Positions 8,762-17,242 of a DNA stretch of 64,000 nucleotides are shown here, piece after piece. Position 1 is the first letter of the stretch; each line of letters starts with the position of its first letter. This DNA comes from Roseibium aggregatum (GTDB lineage: Bacteria > Pseudomonadota > Alphaproteobacteria > Rhizobiales > Stappiaceae). Where the stretch lies: assembly GCF_014692675.1 (NCBI RefSeq), contig NZ_JABFCZ010000001.1, positions 186,001-250,000 of the forward strand, in the 5' to 3' direction. The notes beneath the pieces are model-generated. The model was given only the letters and a program-made list of their open reading frames with translations. It did not search any database and had not been told where the DNA came from. Both the position numbers and the translations under genes were made by a program.

Positions 8762-9379
8762 ATGCCCAAATCCGTCGATACGGTGATTTTCGACATCGGA
8801 AACGTTCTGATCGAGTGGGACCCGGAGAACCTCTACAGGCACCTTATTCCGGACCCGGACGAACGCCATCGCTTTTTGCACGAGGTCTGCACCATGGACT
8901 GGAACCTCCAGCAGGACCTGGGGCGGTCGTGGGAAGAGGCGGTCAGTGAACTTGCCGCTCTTCATCCGGACCACAAGGATCTGATCGCCGCCTATTCGGA
9001 GCGCTGGCACGACATGGTTCCGGGTGAGGTGCCCGGCAGCGTCGCGATCCTGAACGACCTGAAGACCGCCGGCGTTCCGCTCTATGCGATCACCAATTTC
9101 TCGACGGAAAAATTCGACGAGGCCAAGGCCCGCTTTCCCTTCCTGACCTCGGCCTTCCGTGACATCGTCGTCTCCGCCGAAGAAGGGCTTTTGAAGCCGG
9201 ACCGGCGCATCTTCGAAACGCTGCTGACCCGCAACGGTCTTGCGGCCTCGTCTTGCGTCTTCATCGACGACTCGATGAAGAATGTGGAAGGCGCGCGGGC
9301 GGCGGGGCTTGAGGCGATCCATTTCACCGGAGCGGATCAGCTGCGCGCCGATCTGGAAAGTCTCGGCTTCGAGATCTGA
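8762..9379 (+). CDS. HAD-IA family hydrolase (YihX-like)
   Basis: Haloacid-dehalogenase superfamily hydrolase of 205 residues. Motif I is VIFDIGNVLIEWD with nucleophile D11 and Gly at the +2 position, motif II is AITNFS, motif III centres on the Lys in EGLLKPDRRIF, and motif IV is CVFIDDSMKNVEGA. The order and the DxGNV motif match sugar-phosphate phosphatases such as E. coli YihX, but the substrate is not established. The ATG follows CCAGGAGACTTC, a strong ribosome binding site. It is divergent from the PhnD-like gene across about 90 bp. Confidence 0.88.
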   Translation: MPKSVDTVIFDIGNVLIEWDPENLYRHLIPDPDERHRFLHEVCTMDWNLQQDLGRSWEEAVSELAALHPDHKDLIAAYSERWHDMVPGEVPGSVAILNDLKTAGVPLYAITNFSTEKFDEAKARFPFLTSAFRDIVVSAEEGLLKPDRRIFETLLTRNGLAASSCVFIDDSMKNVEGARAAGLEAIHFTGADQLRADLESLGFEI

Positions 9380-9440
9380 ATTCACTGGTGTCCGGTTTAA
9401 CGCCGACTGCGTCGAAACCCCGGATTATCTTCTTGTTTTC

Positions 9441-9580
9441 GTCTCCCCCCTTGAGGGGGAGATGTCTCCGTCAGGAGACAGAGGGGGGTATAAGCCTCTC
9501 GGAAAATTCGGCATTTCAGAATGTGCGGCACCGTCTCACCCCCTTTGTCGGCACGCCGACATCTCCCCAAGGGGGGAGAC
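9441..9580. repeat. Palindromic interspersed element (GTCTCC family)
   Basis: This 140-bp segment has imperfect terminal inverted repeats. The left end reads GTCTCCCCCCTTGAGGGGG and the right end, read in reverse, GTCTCCCCCCTTGGGGAGA; similarity continues inward for about 45 bp. Each arm also folds on itself (for example GTCTCC-GTCA-GGAGAC at 9465-9480). It lies between two unrelated genes and has no coding potential of its own. It looks like a miniature palindromic mobile or RNA-hairpin repeat; only one copy of this family was seen in the window. Confidence 0.75.
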
Positions 9581-9624
9581 GGGAGTGGGCGGGACTGCTT
9601 TGCGTCTCCACTTTGTCCCGGCGG

Positions 9625-10656
9625 TCAGCCGGCTTCAAACCCTTTGAGGACGTTGACGCAGTTCGTTCCAAGCGCATCGACCGCGTAGCCGCCTTCCATC
9701 AGGAAGGCGGTCGGAATATCGAGCGCTGACAGGCGCTGGCCAAGCCTGGTGAAGTCGTCGCTCTTGAACTTGAACCCGGAGATCGGGTCGTTCTCGTAAC
9801 AGTCCATCCCGAGCGACACGATCAGGATATTCGGCTTGAACACCTGTAGCCAGCGGCAGGCGTCCTCGAGCGCGGGCGCATATCCCTCCCAATCCGTGCC
9901 GAGCGGCAGTGGCCAGTTCTGAGTAAACCCGCTTCCGGCATTCTCTCCTGTCTCATCCGCATGGCCGAGGAAATAGGGATATTCCTGCATCGGGTCCGCA
10001 TGGATCGACAGGAACAGGACATCGGAACGGTCGTAGAAGATCGACTGCGTCCCGTTGCCGTGATGGTAGTCCACATCGAGGATGGCGACCCGATCGGTGC
10101 CATTGTCGCGCAGCCACTGGGCGGCGATAGCGGCGTTGTTCAGGAAGCAGTAGCCGCCGAAGAAGTCACGGCCGCTGTGGTGACCGGGCGGGCGGCACAG
10201 GCCGAAGGCGGCTTTCTCGCCTTCCTTCACCAGCTTCGCCGCCGTCAGGGCCGTGTTCGCGGATGCCTTCGCCGCGGCGAATGTCTGTTCGCCGAGCGGC
10301 GTGCCGGCATCCATGGAATAACGGCCGAGCAGCCCGTCGATATGATCTGGTGCGACATCCGCTCTCAACGTGCGCACCGGCCAGACGAAGGGAAAGGCTT
10401 CCCTGCTGCGGCCGGCGGCCGTCCAGCGGCTCCAGAAACTTTCCATGAAGTCCAGATAGTCTGGAGCATGGACCCGCTGCAGCGGCCGCAAGCCGAAATC
10501 CTCAGGCGCGACGATCTCACCAAGCCCGCGATCCTCAACGGTTCGCAGGACGATCCTGGCACGTTCCGGGATCTCGACCGCCGGCTTCAGCTCGCCGTCG
10601 GAAATTTCCTGTTTGGGGTCATGATCAAGCTGAAGGGAAGAAAAGACGGTTTTCAA
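9625..10656 (-). CDS. Histone deacetylase-like amidohydrolase
   Basis: Zn-dependent deacetylase of the HDAC/acetylpolyamine amidohydrolase family, 343 residues. Active-site motifs are present: CRPPGHHSG (His-His dyad), GYCFLNNAAIAAQ, ILDVDYHHGNGTQ (Asp and His zinc ligands), LSIHADP and FLMEGGYAVDALG. It is a cytoplasmic single-domain enzyme. The start is an unusual TTG at 10656 after AGGGGTG, which gives the usual N-terminus. The substrate could be acetylpolyamines, acetylated proteins or other N-acetyl compounds; the sequence alone does not decide. Confidence 0.9.
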   Translation of the reverse strand: MKTVFSSLQLDHDPKQEISDGELKPAVEIPERARIVLRTVEDRGLGEIVAPEDFGLRPLQRVHAPDYLDFMESFWSRWTAAGRSREAFPFVWPVRTLRADVAPDHIDGLLGRYSMDAGTPLGEQTFAAAKASANTALTAAKLVKEGEKAAFGLCRPPGHHSGRDFFGGYCFLNNAAIAAQWLRDNGTDRVAILDVDYHHGNGTQSIFYDRSDVLFLSIHADPMQEYPYFLGHADETGENAGSGFTQNWPLPLGTDWEGYAPALEDACRWLQVFKPNILIVSLGMDCYENDPISGFKFKSDDFTRLGQRLSALDIPTAFLMEGGYAVDALGTNCVNVLKGFEAG

Positions 10657-10710
10657 GCAAACACCCCTGCCGCGCGCCGTTCACACGGCCCTCTTCAATA
10701 GGGACCGATG

Positions 10711-11715
10711 TCAGGCCTCTGACGTAAATCTGAATTCCGATACGTGCGTATAGGTTTCTCCCGGCCGCAACAAGACATTCGTGAAATTGTCGTGGTTGGC
10801 GCTGTCCGGCCAGCGCTGCGGCTCCAGGCACAGACCCGCATTGGGTCCGTAGGTCCGGCCCTCCAGCCCGGGAAACGGGACATCGACCTTGTAGCCGTCA
10901 TAAAGCTGCAGGCCGGGTTCCGTCGTCCACAGCTCCATGCGGCAATTGCCCGAGGCATCTTCCACGGCGGCGGCGAATTCCACTTCGTCGCGCGGCGCAT
11001 CGGCAAGGCAGAAATTGTGATCGAAGATCACGCCTTCCTCGCCGGGCTTGCGGTGCAGCTTGCGGCCTTCGCGGAAGTCATAGGGCGTCCACGCGACCTG
11101 GCGGATCTCGCCGGTCGGCAATGCCTGATCGTCGACGGGCAGGTAGCTGTCGGCGACGATCTCAACGGAATGGTCGAGAATGTCCGGGCTGCCGTCGAGA
11201 TTGAAATAGCTGTGCTGGGTCAGGTTGACGATGGTCGGCTTGTCGGTGGTAGCCGAAAACTTCACCCGCAAGGCTCCGGTCCCGGTCAGGGTATAGCGCA
11301 CCAGCGCCTCGACGCGGCCCGGATAGCCTTCCTCGCCGTCTTCCGACACGTATTTCAGAAGCACGCTGCCCTTGTCGTGCTGCTCAAGGCTCCAGACCCG
11401 GTTGGCGAAGCCGGACTTGCCGCCATGAAGCTGGTTACCGTTTTCGTTGGCGCCAAGCTGGTACTTCGTGCCGTCGATGGTCACGGCCGCATTGGAAATC
11501 CGGTTGGCGCAGCGGCCGGGCACGGCGCCGAAATAGGGCGAATGGGCGACATAGCTTTCAAGATCGTCGAAGCCGAGCACGACGGAGCGGCCGTTGAATT
11601 TCAGGTCCCGGATGATGGCGCCATAGGTCAGCACGGCGGCCTCGAGCGGGCCTTTCTTCAGCGTGATTTCCTGAACAACCGTACCGTCGGCCAGGGTCCC
11701 GAATTCGCGGATCAT
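10711..11715 (-). CDS. galM: Aldose 1-epimerase (galactose mutarotase)
   Basis: Mutarotase of 334 residues interconverting alpha and beta anomers of aldoses. Family motifs seen: VLTYGAIIRDLKF, VVLGFDDLESY, YFGAVPGRCANRI, NGNQLHGGKSGFANRVW (catalytic His), NLTQHSYFNLDG (second catalytic His) and the C-terminal GLCLEPQRWPDSANH. The ATG is preceded by AGAAGG. It lies upstream of the HDAC-like gene on the same strand, 54 bp away. Between it and the phosphomannomutase gene is a terminator apparently disrupted by a repeat element. Confidence 0.93.
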   Translation of the reverse strand: MIREFGTLADGTVVQEITLKKGPLEAAVLTYGAIIRDLKFNGRSVVLGFDDLESYVAHSPYFGAVPGRCANRISNAAVTIDGTKYQLGANENGNQLHGGKSGFANRVWSLEQHDKGSVLLKYVSEDGEEGYPGRVEALVRYTLTGTGALRVKFSATTDKPTIVNLTQHSYFNLDGSPDILDHSVEIVADSYLPVDDQALPTGEIRQVAWTPYDFREGRKLHRKPGEEGVIFDHNFCLADAPRDEVEFAAAVEDASGNCRMELWTTEPGLQLYDGYKVDVPFPGLEGRTYGPNAGLCLEPQRWPDSANHDNFTNVLLRPGETYTHVSEFRFTSEA

Positions 11716-11770
11716 GCGTTCGACCTTCTTTGTTCGGACATTGGAGGAACCGGTGTGAAATTAAAAAGAA

Positions 11771-11996
11771 AGGGGCACAAGAGTTCTGACATAGCCTTTA
11801 CCCTCGATAGTCACCCCGGCCAAGCGTCAGCGCGAGCCGGGGCCGGCGAGGCAGAAACCTATCAAATTCAGCGAACCAGACATGACGAAGACCCCGGCTC
11901 TCCGGTCCCGGGTCTCACTAACGTTCGCCCGGGATGACGAAATCGGGGTTTGTCATCATGCTCAGGGGCACAAGAGTTTCTCGTGCCCCTTTTTTC
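11771..11996. mobile_element. Palindromic element flanked by 15-bp direct repeats, within a terminator
   Basis: AGGGGCACAAGAGTT occurs at 11771-11785 and again at 11964-11978. The 178 bp between them form an imperfect palindrome (GTCACCCCGGCCAAGCG near 11810 opposite the reverse of CGTTCGCCCGGGATGAC near 11922-11938). Only the right copy still completes a hairpin (GGGGCAC...GTGCCCC, then six T, 11965-11996). Joining left flank to right copy recreates a symmetrical terminator with A-rich and T-rich flanks. The simplest reading is insertion into the galM/pgm intergenic terminator with a 15-bp target duplication. The inner sequence is related to the element at 37734-37857. Confidence 0.7.
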
Positions 11997-12014
11997 AATT
12001 CAGAGTTCGAAACC

Positions 12015-13514
12015 TCAAAGCGTCTGATTGTATTCGCCGACTTCCGGGTTTTCGCGCAGGACAGTGTCGACCGCCTTGAACATGGCGTGCAGGCGTTCTT
12101 CCGACGCCGGACTTTCGATCACGACCACCAGTTCCGGCTTGTTGGACGAGGCGCGCACCAGGCCCCAGGTGCCGTCGTCGGTGACGACGCGCACGCCGTT
12201 GACGGTGATCAGGTCGGTGATCGGACGGCCGGCGATGGTTTCGCCTTTTTCCTTCATGTCCTTGAACCGGGCGACGACGCGGTCGACGACGTCGTATTTG
12301 ATCTCGTCGTCGCAATGGGGCGACATGGTGGGAGAGCCCCAGGTCTTGGGCAGGTCGCGGCGCAGGTCCGCCATGGTCTTGTCCGGGTTGCGGTCGAGCA
12401 TGTCGAGGATCGCGATTGCCGAGACGAGACCGTCGTCATAGCCCCGGCCGATCGGCGCGTTGAAGAAATAGTGGCCGGATTTCTCGAAGCCGACGATGGC
12501 GCCCAGTTCGGTGACCCGGCGCTTGATGTAGGAATGCCCGGTCTTGAAGTAGTCGGTCGTCGCACCGTTGGCCTTGAGCACCGGATCGGTGTTGAACAGC
12601 CCGGTCGACTTGACGTCGACGACGAACTTGCTGTTCGGATGAAGGGCCGAAATATCCCGGGCGAGCATGACGCCGACCTTGTCGGCGAAGATCTCCTCGC
12701 CCTCGTTGTCGACGACGCCGCAGCGGTCGCCGTCGCCGTCGAAGCCGAGGCCGACTTCCGCACCGGTTTCCAGAACCTTGTCGCGCAGGGCATGAAGCAT
12801 CTTCATGTCCTCCGGGTTCGGATTGTAGCGCGGGAAGGTGAAGTCGAGTTCCGTATCGAGCGGGATCACATCGGCGCCGAGCGCTTCCAGGATGCGCGGC
12901 GCGAAGGCGCCGGCGGTGCCGTTGCCGCAGGCGGCCACGACCTTGATCGGGCGTTTCAGTTTCGGCCGGTCGGTCAGGTCGTTGAAATAGACCTCCGGGA
13001 AATTTTCCACGAAGCGGTAGCTGCCGCCGCCCTTCAGGTCGAAGGCGGCCTCGAGCACGATCTCCTTCAACCGGCCCATTTCGTCCGGACCGAAGGTCAG
13101 CGGGCGGTTGATGCCCATCTTGACGCCGGTCCAGCCGTTGTCGTTGTGCGAGGCGGTGATCATGGCAACGGCCGGCACGTCGAGCGCGAACTGGGCGAAA
13201 TAGGCCATCGGCGACAGGGCGAGGCCGATGTCATGCACATTGATGCCGGCGGCCAGCAGACCGTTGATGACGGCCATCTTGATGGATGCGGAATAGCTGC
13301 GGAAGTCATGGCCGACGACGATGTCCGGCCGGACGCCGCGCTCATGCATCAGGGTGCCGATGCCCATGCCGAGCGCCTGCATGCCCATCAGGTTGATTTC
13401 CTTCTCGAACAACCAGCGGGCATCGTATTCGCGGAAACCGGTCGGCTTCACCATCGGGCGGGATTCATACTCGTACGTATTCGGCTTCAGCAAAGCCACG
13501 GGCTTGGGCAACAT
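12015..13514 (-). CDS. Phosphomannomutase/phosphoglucomutase
   Basis: Alpha-D-phosphohexomutase of about 499 residues interconverting hexose-6- and hexose-1-phosphates for polysaccharide precursors. Motifs: FREYDARW near the N-terminus, AMITASHNDNGWTGVKMG with the phosphorylated Ser, GFDGDGDRCGVVDNEG (Mg ligands), GFEKSGHYFF (sugar specificity loop) and RASSNKPELVVVIES (phosphate binding). The ATG at 13514 lies about 10 nt after GAGAGG; the frame extends to 13538 without support. The type (PMM/PGM dual versus PMM only) is not decided by sequence alone. Confidence 0.92.
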   Translation of the reverse strand: MLPKPVALLKPNTYEYESRPMVKPTGFREYDARWLFEKEINLMGMQALGMGIGTLMHERGVRPDIVVGHDFRSYSASIKMAVINGLLAAGINVHDIGLALSPMAYFAQFALDVPAVAMITASHNDNGWTGVKMGINRPLTFGPDEMGRLKEIVLEAAFDLKGGGSYRFVENFPEVYFNDLTDRPKLKRPIKVVAACGNGTAGAFAPRILEALGADVIPLDTELDFTFPRYNPNPEDMKMLHALRDKVLETGAEVGLGFDGDGDRCGVVDNEGEEIFADKVGVMLARDISALHPNSKFVVDVKSTGLFNTDPVLKANGATTDYFKTGHSYIKRRVTELGAIVGFEKSGHYFFNAPIGRGYDDGLVSAIAILDMLDRNPDKTMADLRRDLPKTWGSPTMSPHCDDEIKYDVVDRVVARFKDMKEKGETIAGRPITDLITVNGVRVVTDDGTWGLVRASSNKPELVVVIESPASEERLHAMFKAVDTVLRENPEVGEYNQTL

Positions 13515-13618
13515 GGAATGAACCTCTCTCAGGGGCAATTGTCTCGGTGGGCAATCGGCTGTGCAATGGTTGGATAGAAAATGAATGTGTCCGGATTCAG
13601 CAGGTTAGGCTCCCTACC

Positions 13619-14131
13619 CTACTGCTCAAGGATAAGGGTATCATTGGAAATATGAAACCGCTCCAGTCTGCCTAAAGCCGACATTCCCAGCAAGGGCGTT
13701 GTAAGCAGTCCGTCTTCAAGAACCATCACGTCGACATCCTTCAACCGGATCGGACCGAGGCGCAGTTCGCGTAGGGTTGCGGCCGCCGCCTTGGCAATCC
13801 CGTTCGCGGTTTTCACCGGCTTCTTATAATCGGAAGGTTGCAGAAATATGCCAATGTCCCGGGCAATGCCTTCAGGCAGGGCAATGGCGGAGGCGCCGGT
13901 ATCGACCAGCATGGTGACATCCCGGCCGTTCAGACGTGCCTCGGTGACATACTGACCGTTGCGGGCCATGGGAATTTCGAATGTCCTCGATCCGGTGTCG
14001 GCATCTTCGCCAAGGGCTACTTCCGCTACCTGTTCCGGCTCGGACTGTCCGGCGCGCCAGTTTTCCATGAGCTTCGGCGCCAGCGGGACGACGGCCAGCA
14101 AAAACAGAACGAACAAGACGTAACGCCACAT
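13619..14131 (-). CDS. TIGR02281-family clan AA aspartic protease
   Basis: Membrane-anchored retropepsin-like protein of 170 residues: an N-terminal helix (YVLFVLFLLAVVPLAP), a linker and a single aspartic-protease half-domain with the active-site motif MLVDTGASAIALP (Asp77). GRLERFHISNDTLIL forms the C-terminal strand. Such half-proteases act as homodimers. The periplasmic location follows from the anchor. It stands alone between phosphomannomutase and ribokinase, and no substrate is known for this bacterial family. Confidence 0.88.
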   Translation of the reverse strand: MWRYVLFVLFLLAVVPLAPKLMENWRAGQSEPEQVAEVALGEDADTGSRTFEIPMARNGQYVTEARLNGRDVTMLVDTGASAIALPEGIARDIGIFLQPSDYKKPVKTANGIAKAAAATLRELRLGPIRLKDVDVMVLEDGLLTTPLLGMSALGRLERFHISNDTLILEQ

Positions 14132-14213
14132 GGGATCTCACCAGGTTTCCGGAGCCGGTTTCATCCGGCGGCGGAGATCCTAGCGAATTGTTCTTATCAT
14201 CCGGTGAAGGGCT

Positions 14214-15119
14214 CTATTGAGCTTTCAGCGTATCGGCAAGCATCGCAATTTCCCGGGCTTCGGGCGCGCTCGACTGGGCGCCGGTCGCCGCGCAGGCAAG
14301 GCTTCCCGCGGCAATCGCCTCGCAGAGTGCGCGTCCCAGGGGCGCGTTCCGGTCGAGCGCCGCGGCCAGCGCACCGCAAAAGGCATCGCCCGCGCCGGTG
14401 GTGTCCCTCACCTCGACCTTCGGCGGCCGGATCCGGAAAAGTTCGTCTCCCCGTCCGGCGAGCACGCCGTCCGAACCCAGCGTTACTGCAACAAGGCGGT
14501 CACCCGTTGCCAGGGCCTCCACGAAACCGGCCGGTTCGCCGGGCAAATCCAGAAAGGCGCCGATGGCCTCCGCCTCGCCTTCATTGACAACCAGCACGTC
14601 GACCTCGCGCGCAAGTCCGGCATAGGCCTTGTCCGGGATCGGGGCCGGGTTCAAGAAGATACGTGCGCCCGCGGCGTGCGCGGCTTCGATCGCTATCGTG
14701 ACTTCGGGTCCGGGAACCTCGCCCTGCATCATCAGGATTTCGCCCGGATGAAGCGCGTCCTTAAGCCACGAGGCGCTCACCCGCTTGTTGGTGCCGCTTG
14801 CCACCATGATCTGGTTCTGGCCCGACGGATCCACGCCGATGAAGGCAAGGCCTGTGGTTCCGTCGAGCGCCCGCACACCGCTCAGGTCGACACCCGCGGC
14901 GCGAAGATTGGCAAGCGCCAGGTCTGCGAAGGGATCGCGGCCGACGGCGCCGATCATCCGCACCTCCGCGCCGGCCCGGCGGGCGGCAAGCGCCTGGTTG
15001 GCGCCCTTGCCGCCGGGAAAGGTCTGGTGATCCGGCCCGCTGACCGTTTCCCCCGGCCGCGGCAGCCGCGGCAGGGCGACGACGAAATCGAGGTTGATGG
15101 AGCCGAAGGACGTGATCAC
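14214..15119 (-). CDS. rbsK: Ribokinase
   Basis: PfkB-family sugar kinase of 301 residues phosphorylating D-ribose to ribose-5-phosphate. Motifs: ITSFGSINLDFVV, PGETVSGPDHQTFPGGKGANQALA (ribose binding), LMMQGEVPG and the C-terminal DTTGAGDAFCGALAAAL with the catalytic Asp and anion hole. The start is GTG at 15119, 14 bp after the upp stop. With upp and URC4 upstream it forms a three-gene unit, which suggests its ribose comes from nucleoside or uracil-ring catabolism rather than from an RbsABC importer, none of which is present here. Confidence 0.92.
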   Translation of the reverse strand: MITSFGSINLDFVVALPRLPRPGETVSGPDHQTFPGGKGANQALAARRAGAEVRMIGAVGRDPFADLALANLRAAGVDLSGVRALDGTTGLAFIGVDPSGQNQIMVASGTNKRVSASWLKDALHPGEILMMQGEVPGPEVTIAIEAAHAAGARIFLNPAPIPDKAYAGLAREVDVLVVNEGEAEAIGAFLDLPGEPAGFVEALATGDRLVAVTLGSDGVLAGRGDELFRIRPPKVEVRDTTGAGDAFCGALAAALDRNAPLGRALCEAIAAGSLACAATGAQSSAPEAREIAMLADTLKAQ

Positions 15120-15133
15120 CGAAGCATCTCGGC

Positions 15134-15763
15134 CTATTTGGTGCCGTACATCCGGTCGCCGGCGTCACCCAGACCCGGCACGATATAGCCGTGGCTGTTC
15201 AGGCGCTCGTCGATGGCCGCCGTATAGATCGGCACATCCGGATGCGCCTCGATGAATTTCGCGACCCCTTCCGGAGCCGCCAGCAGACAGACGAAGCGCA
15301 GGTTGTTGGCGCCCCGGTCCTTCAGCCGCTGAACCGCGGCTATCGCCGAATTGGCGGTCGCCAGCATCGGGTCGACGACGATCACGAGGCGGGCGTCGAG
15401 ATCTTCCGGCGCCTTGAAATAATATTCGACAGGCTTGAGGGTTTCGGGATCGCGGTAGAGGCCGATGTGGGCGACGCGTGCGGACGGCACCAGTTCCAGC
15501 ATGCCTTCCAGCAGGCCGTTGCCGGCGCGCAGGATGGAGGCGAAGACGAGTTTCTTGCCGGCAAGTGTGGGCGCCTGCATTTCGGCAAGCGGCGTCTCGA
15601 TGGTCTGCATGACCAGCGGCAGGTCGCGCGTCACCTCGTAGCAGAGCAGGACCGAGATTTCCCGCAACAGCCTGCGGAAGCCCTGTGTCGATGTGCCCTT
15701 GTCGCGCATGATGGAGAGTTTGTGCTGGACCAGCGGGTGATCGACGACATGGGCTTTGGACAT
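15134..15763 (-). CDS. upp: Uracil phosphoribosyltransferase
   Basis: Converts uracil plus PRPP to UMP. 209 residues, normal for the family: [20 protein letters not shown] at the N-terminus, [16 protein letters not shown], the PRPP-binding loop [16 protein letters not shown], and the uracil-binding end [19 protein letters not shown]. The ATG follows AAAGAGA. It lies 61 bp after the URC4 gene and 14 bp before rbsK. Its yeast counterpart in the URC pathway (Urc6) performs the same reaction as the entry step of uracil catabolism, so here it may serve degradation as well as salvage. Confidence 0.95.
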   Translation of the reverse strand: MSKAHVVDHPLVQHKLSIMRDKGTSTQGFRRLLREISVLLCYEVTRDLPLVMQTIETPLAEMQAPTLAGKKLVFASILRAGNGLLEGMLELVPSARVAHIGLYRDPETLKPVEYYFKAPEDLDARLVIVVDPMLATANSAIAAVQRLKDRGANNLRFVCLLAAPEGVAKFIEAHPDVPIYTAAIDERLNSHGYIVPGLGDAGDRMYGTK

Positions 15764-15824
15764 ATCGGTCTCTTTCTTTTTCGACCCGGAAACCGGGAAA
15801 TCTCGTTTTCAGAATTCATTCGAG

Positions 15825-17084
15825 CTATGCACCGAATGGCAGCCAATTGACACCCCCGGCGGCCAGGATTCGGGCGATTTTTCGGTAGAATTCCCCGTTT
15901 TTAAGCAGGACTTCCCGCCCTGCAGGGATGGTTCCGCCCTCCATGATACAGGTCAGCGGTAGCGCGCCCTCAGGCGCATCGAGTTCCTGACGCAAGGTCG
16001 TGGCCAGCCGGTCGATGAGAGCAATGGTCAGGGCCCTGAGTTCAATGGCCAGGTCGAGGGCTGCGGGTCCGTCCGGCTCCGCATCCGGCGCGCCCTTGAA
16101 CGTCAGGACGCCGGTGTCCAGAAACAGGGCCGCGTGCTCCAGATTTGCCAGGCCCGTGAGGCCGTCGAGCCCGGCGACCTCGACGCCGACCCAGGCGAAA
16201 GGCTCCACCAGCGCATAGGCCATTTCCTGGGCCGGCAAGTGGAAGGGAACGATGCCGGGGGCATCCAGATCCTGCAGAAGGGTCGAATGATGCCAGGCAT
16301 CGCCGAGGGTGACGTCATCCAACTGGGCGCCGCCCTGCCACATGGGAGACAGTCCGTCGAGGAGGGCCTCCAGCAGCGCGGTCAGTTCGACAGGCGCGTT
16401 TGCGCTGTCGGCAAAGAACCGGTCGACGACATACCCCGGGCGGGTTGCCCCATCGACCTCGAACAGGTCCGGCCTGAGACCTGTCGCCTCCCCCAGCCGT
16501 CTCAAGAGCTCCGTTACCGAAAGGATCATCTCGCCGTCCCGGTTCCTGTCCAGTTGCAGGCCCCAGGCGATCTCGTCTTCTTCCAGACGGATCAGGGCAT
16601 GGGCATCGGCCCGCAACGGATCGGCCGGATCGGCGGAAAAGGAGCCGGCCGCGAACATGGACAGGACACCGACTGCCAGCCCCTCACGGCCTGAAAACGT
16701 TTCACCAGTCATGGCATCGTTCAGCGCCCAGCCGTCACGGACGGGAACGGACAGGACATGGCTGAGGATCGCCAGATCGGCGGCCGCACGCAGAAACGCT
16801 TCCGGCGTGTCGAAGCCGCGCGCGCCGGCAAGCGCCGACCAGCGGTCATGACCGCCGGCTTCGAACGCGCGCCAGCAGCCGAAGGGCGGGATCTGGAAAT
16901 CGGGATAGCCGGTCTCGATGGCGGCAACCGTCCGCGCGACCACCTCGGGCAGTTTCCCAAGATCGACAGCGACATGGGCAAGGCTTCCGGCCTGCGCGGC
17001 TTCGAAAACAGCTTCCGCCCGCTCCCGCACCGCGCGCGCTGTCAGGAGCCTGTCAGCCTTGGAAGAGTTTGAAGATGCGGTCAC
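15825..17084 (-). CDS. URC4/urg3 family protein (DUF1688)
   Basis: About 419 residues matching the DUF1688/URC4 family: RLLTARAVRERAEAVF, TVAAIETGYPDFQIPPFGCWRAFEAGG, FEVDGATRPGYVVDRFFAD, FHLPAQEMAYALVEPF and TCIMEGGTIPAGREVLLKN. The family is required for the URC route of uracil degradation known from fungi, but its biochemical reaction is not firmly assigned. The GTG at 17084 is chosen because GGAG lies 5 nt upstream and it gives the family length; the frame remains open to 17249. Immediate linkage with upp and rbsK supports a bacterial URC unit. A URC1 (GTP cyclohydrolase II-like) gene is not in the window. Confidence 0.88.
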   Translation of the reverse strand: MTASSNSSKADRLLTARAVRERAEAVFEAAQAGSLAHVAVDLGKLPEVVARTVAAIETGYPDFQIPPFGCWRAFEAGGHDRWSALAGARGFDTPEAFLRAAADLAILSHVLSVPVRDGWALNDAMTGETFSGREGLAVGVLSMFAAGSFSADPADPLRADAHALIRLEEDEIAWGLQLDRNRDGEMILSVTELLRRLGEATGLRPDLFEVDGATRPGYVVDRFFADSANAPVELTALLEALLDGLSPMWQGGAQLDDVTLGDAWHHSTLLQDLDAPGIVPFHLPAQEMAYALVEPFAWVGVEVAGLDGLTGLANLEHAALFLDTGVLTFKGAPDAEPDGPAALDLAIELRALTIALIDRLATTLRQELDAPEGALPLTCIMEGGTIPAGREVLLKNGEFYRKIARILAAGGVNWLPFGA

Positions 17085-17242
17085 GTTCGCTCCGATACAA
17101 TGCGCCGCCGGATCTCGAACTGAGGCGGGAAAACGGTGGTTGATGGGCACGCAGGCGGTTGCAGATTGCGCCACATCTGTTTGTAATTTGACAGTTCTGA
17201 TCGACCTTATTTCACAGGCCTCCGCATCCGGCAAAGGAAACC

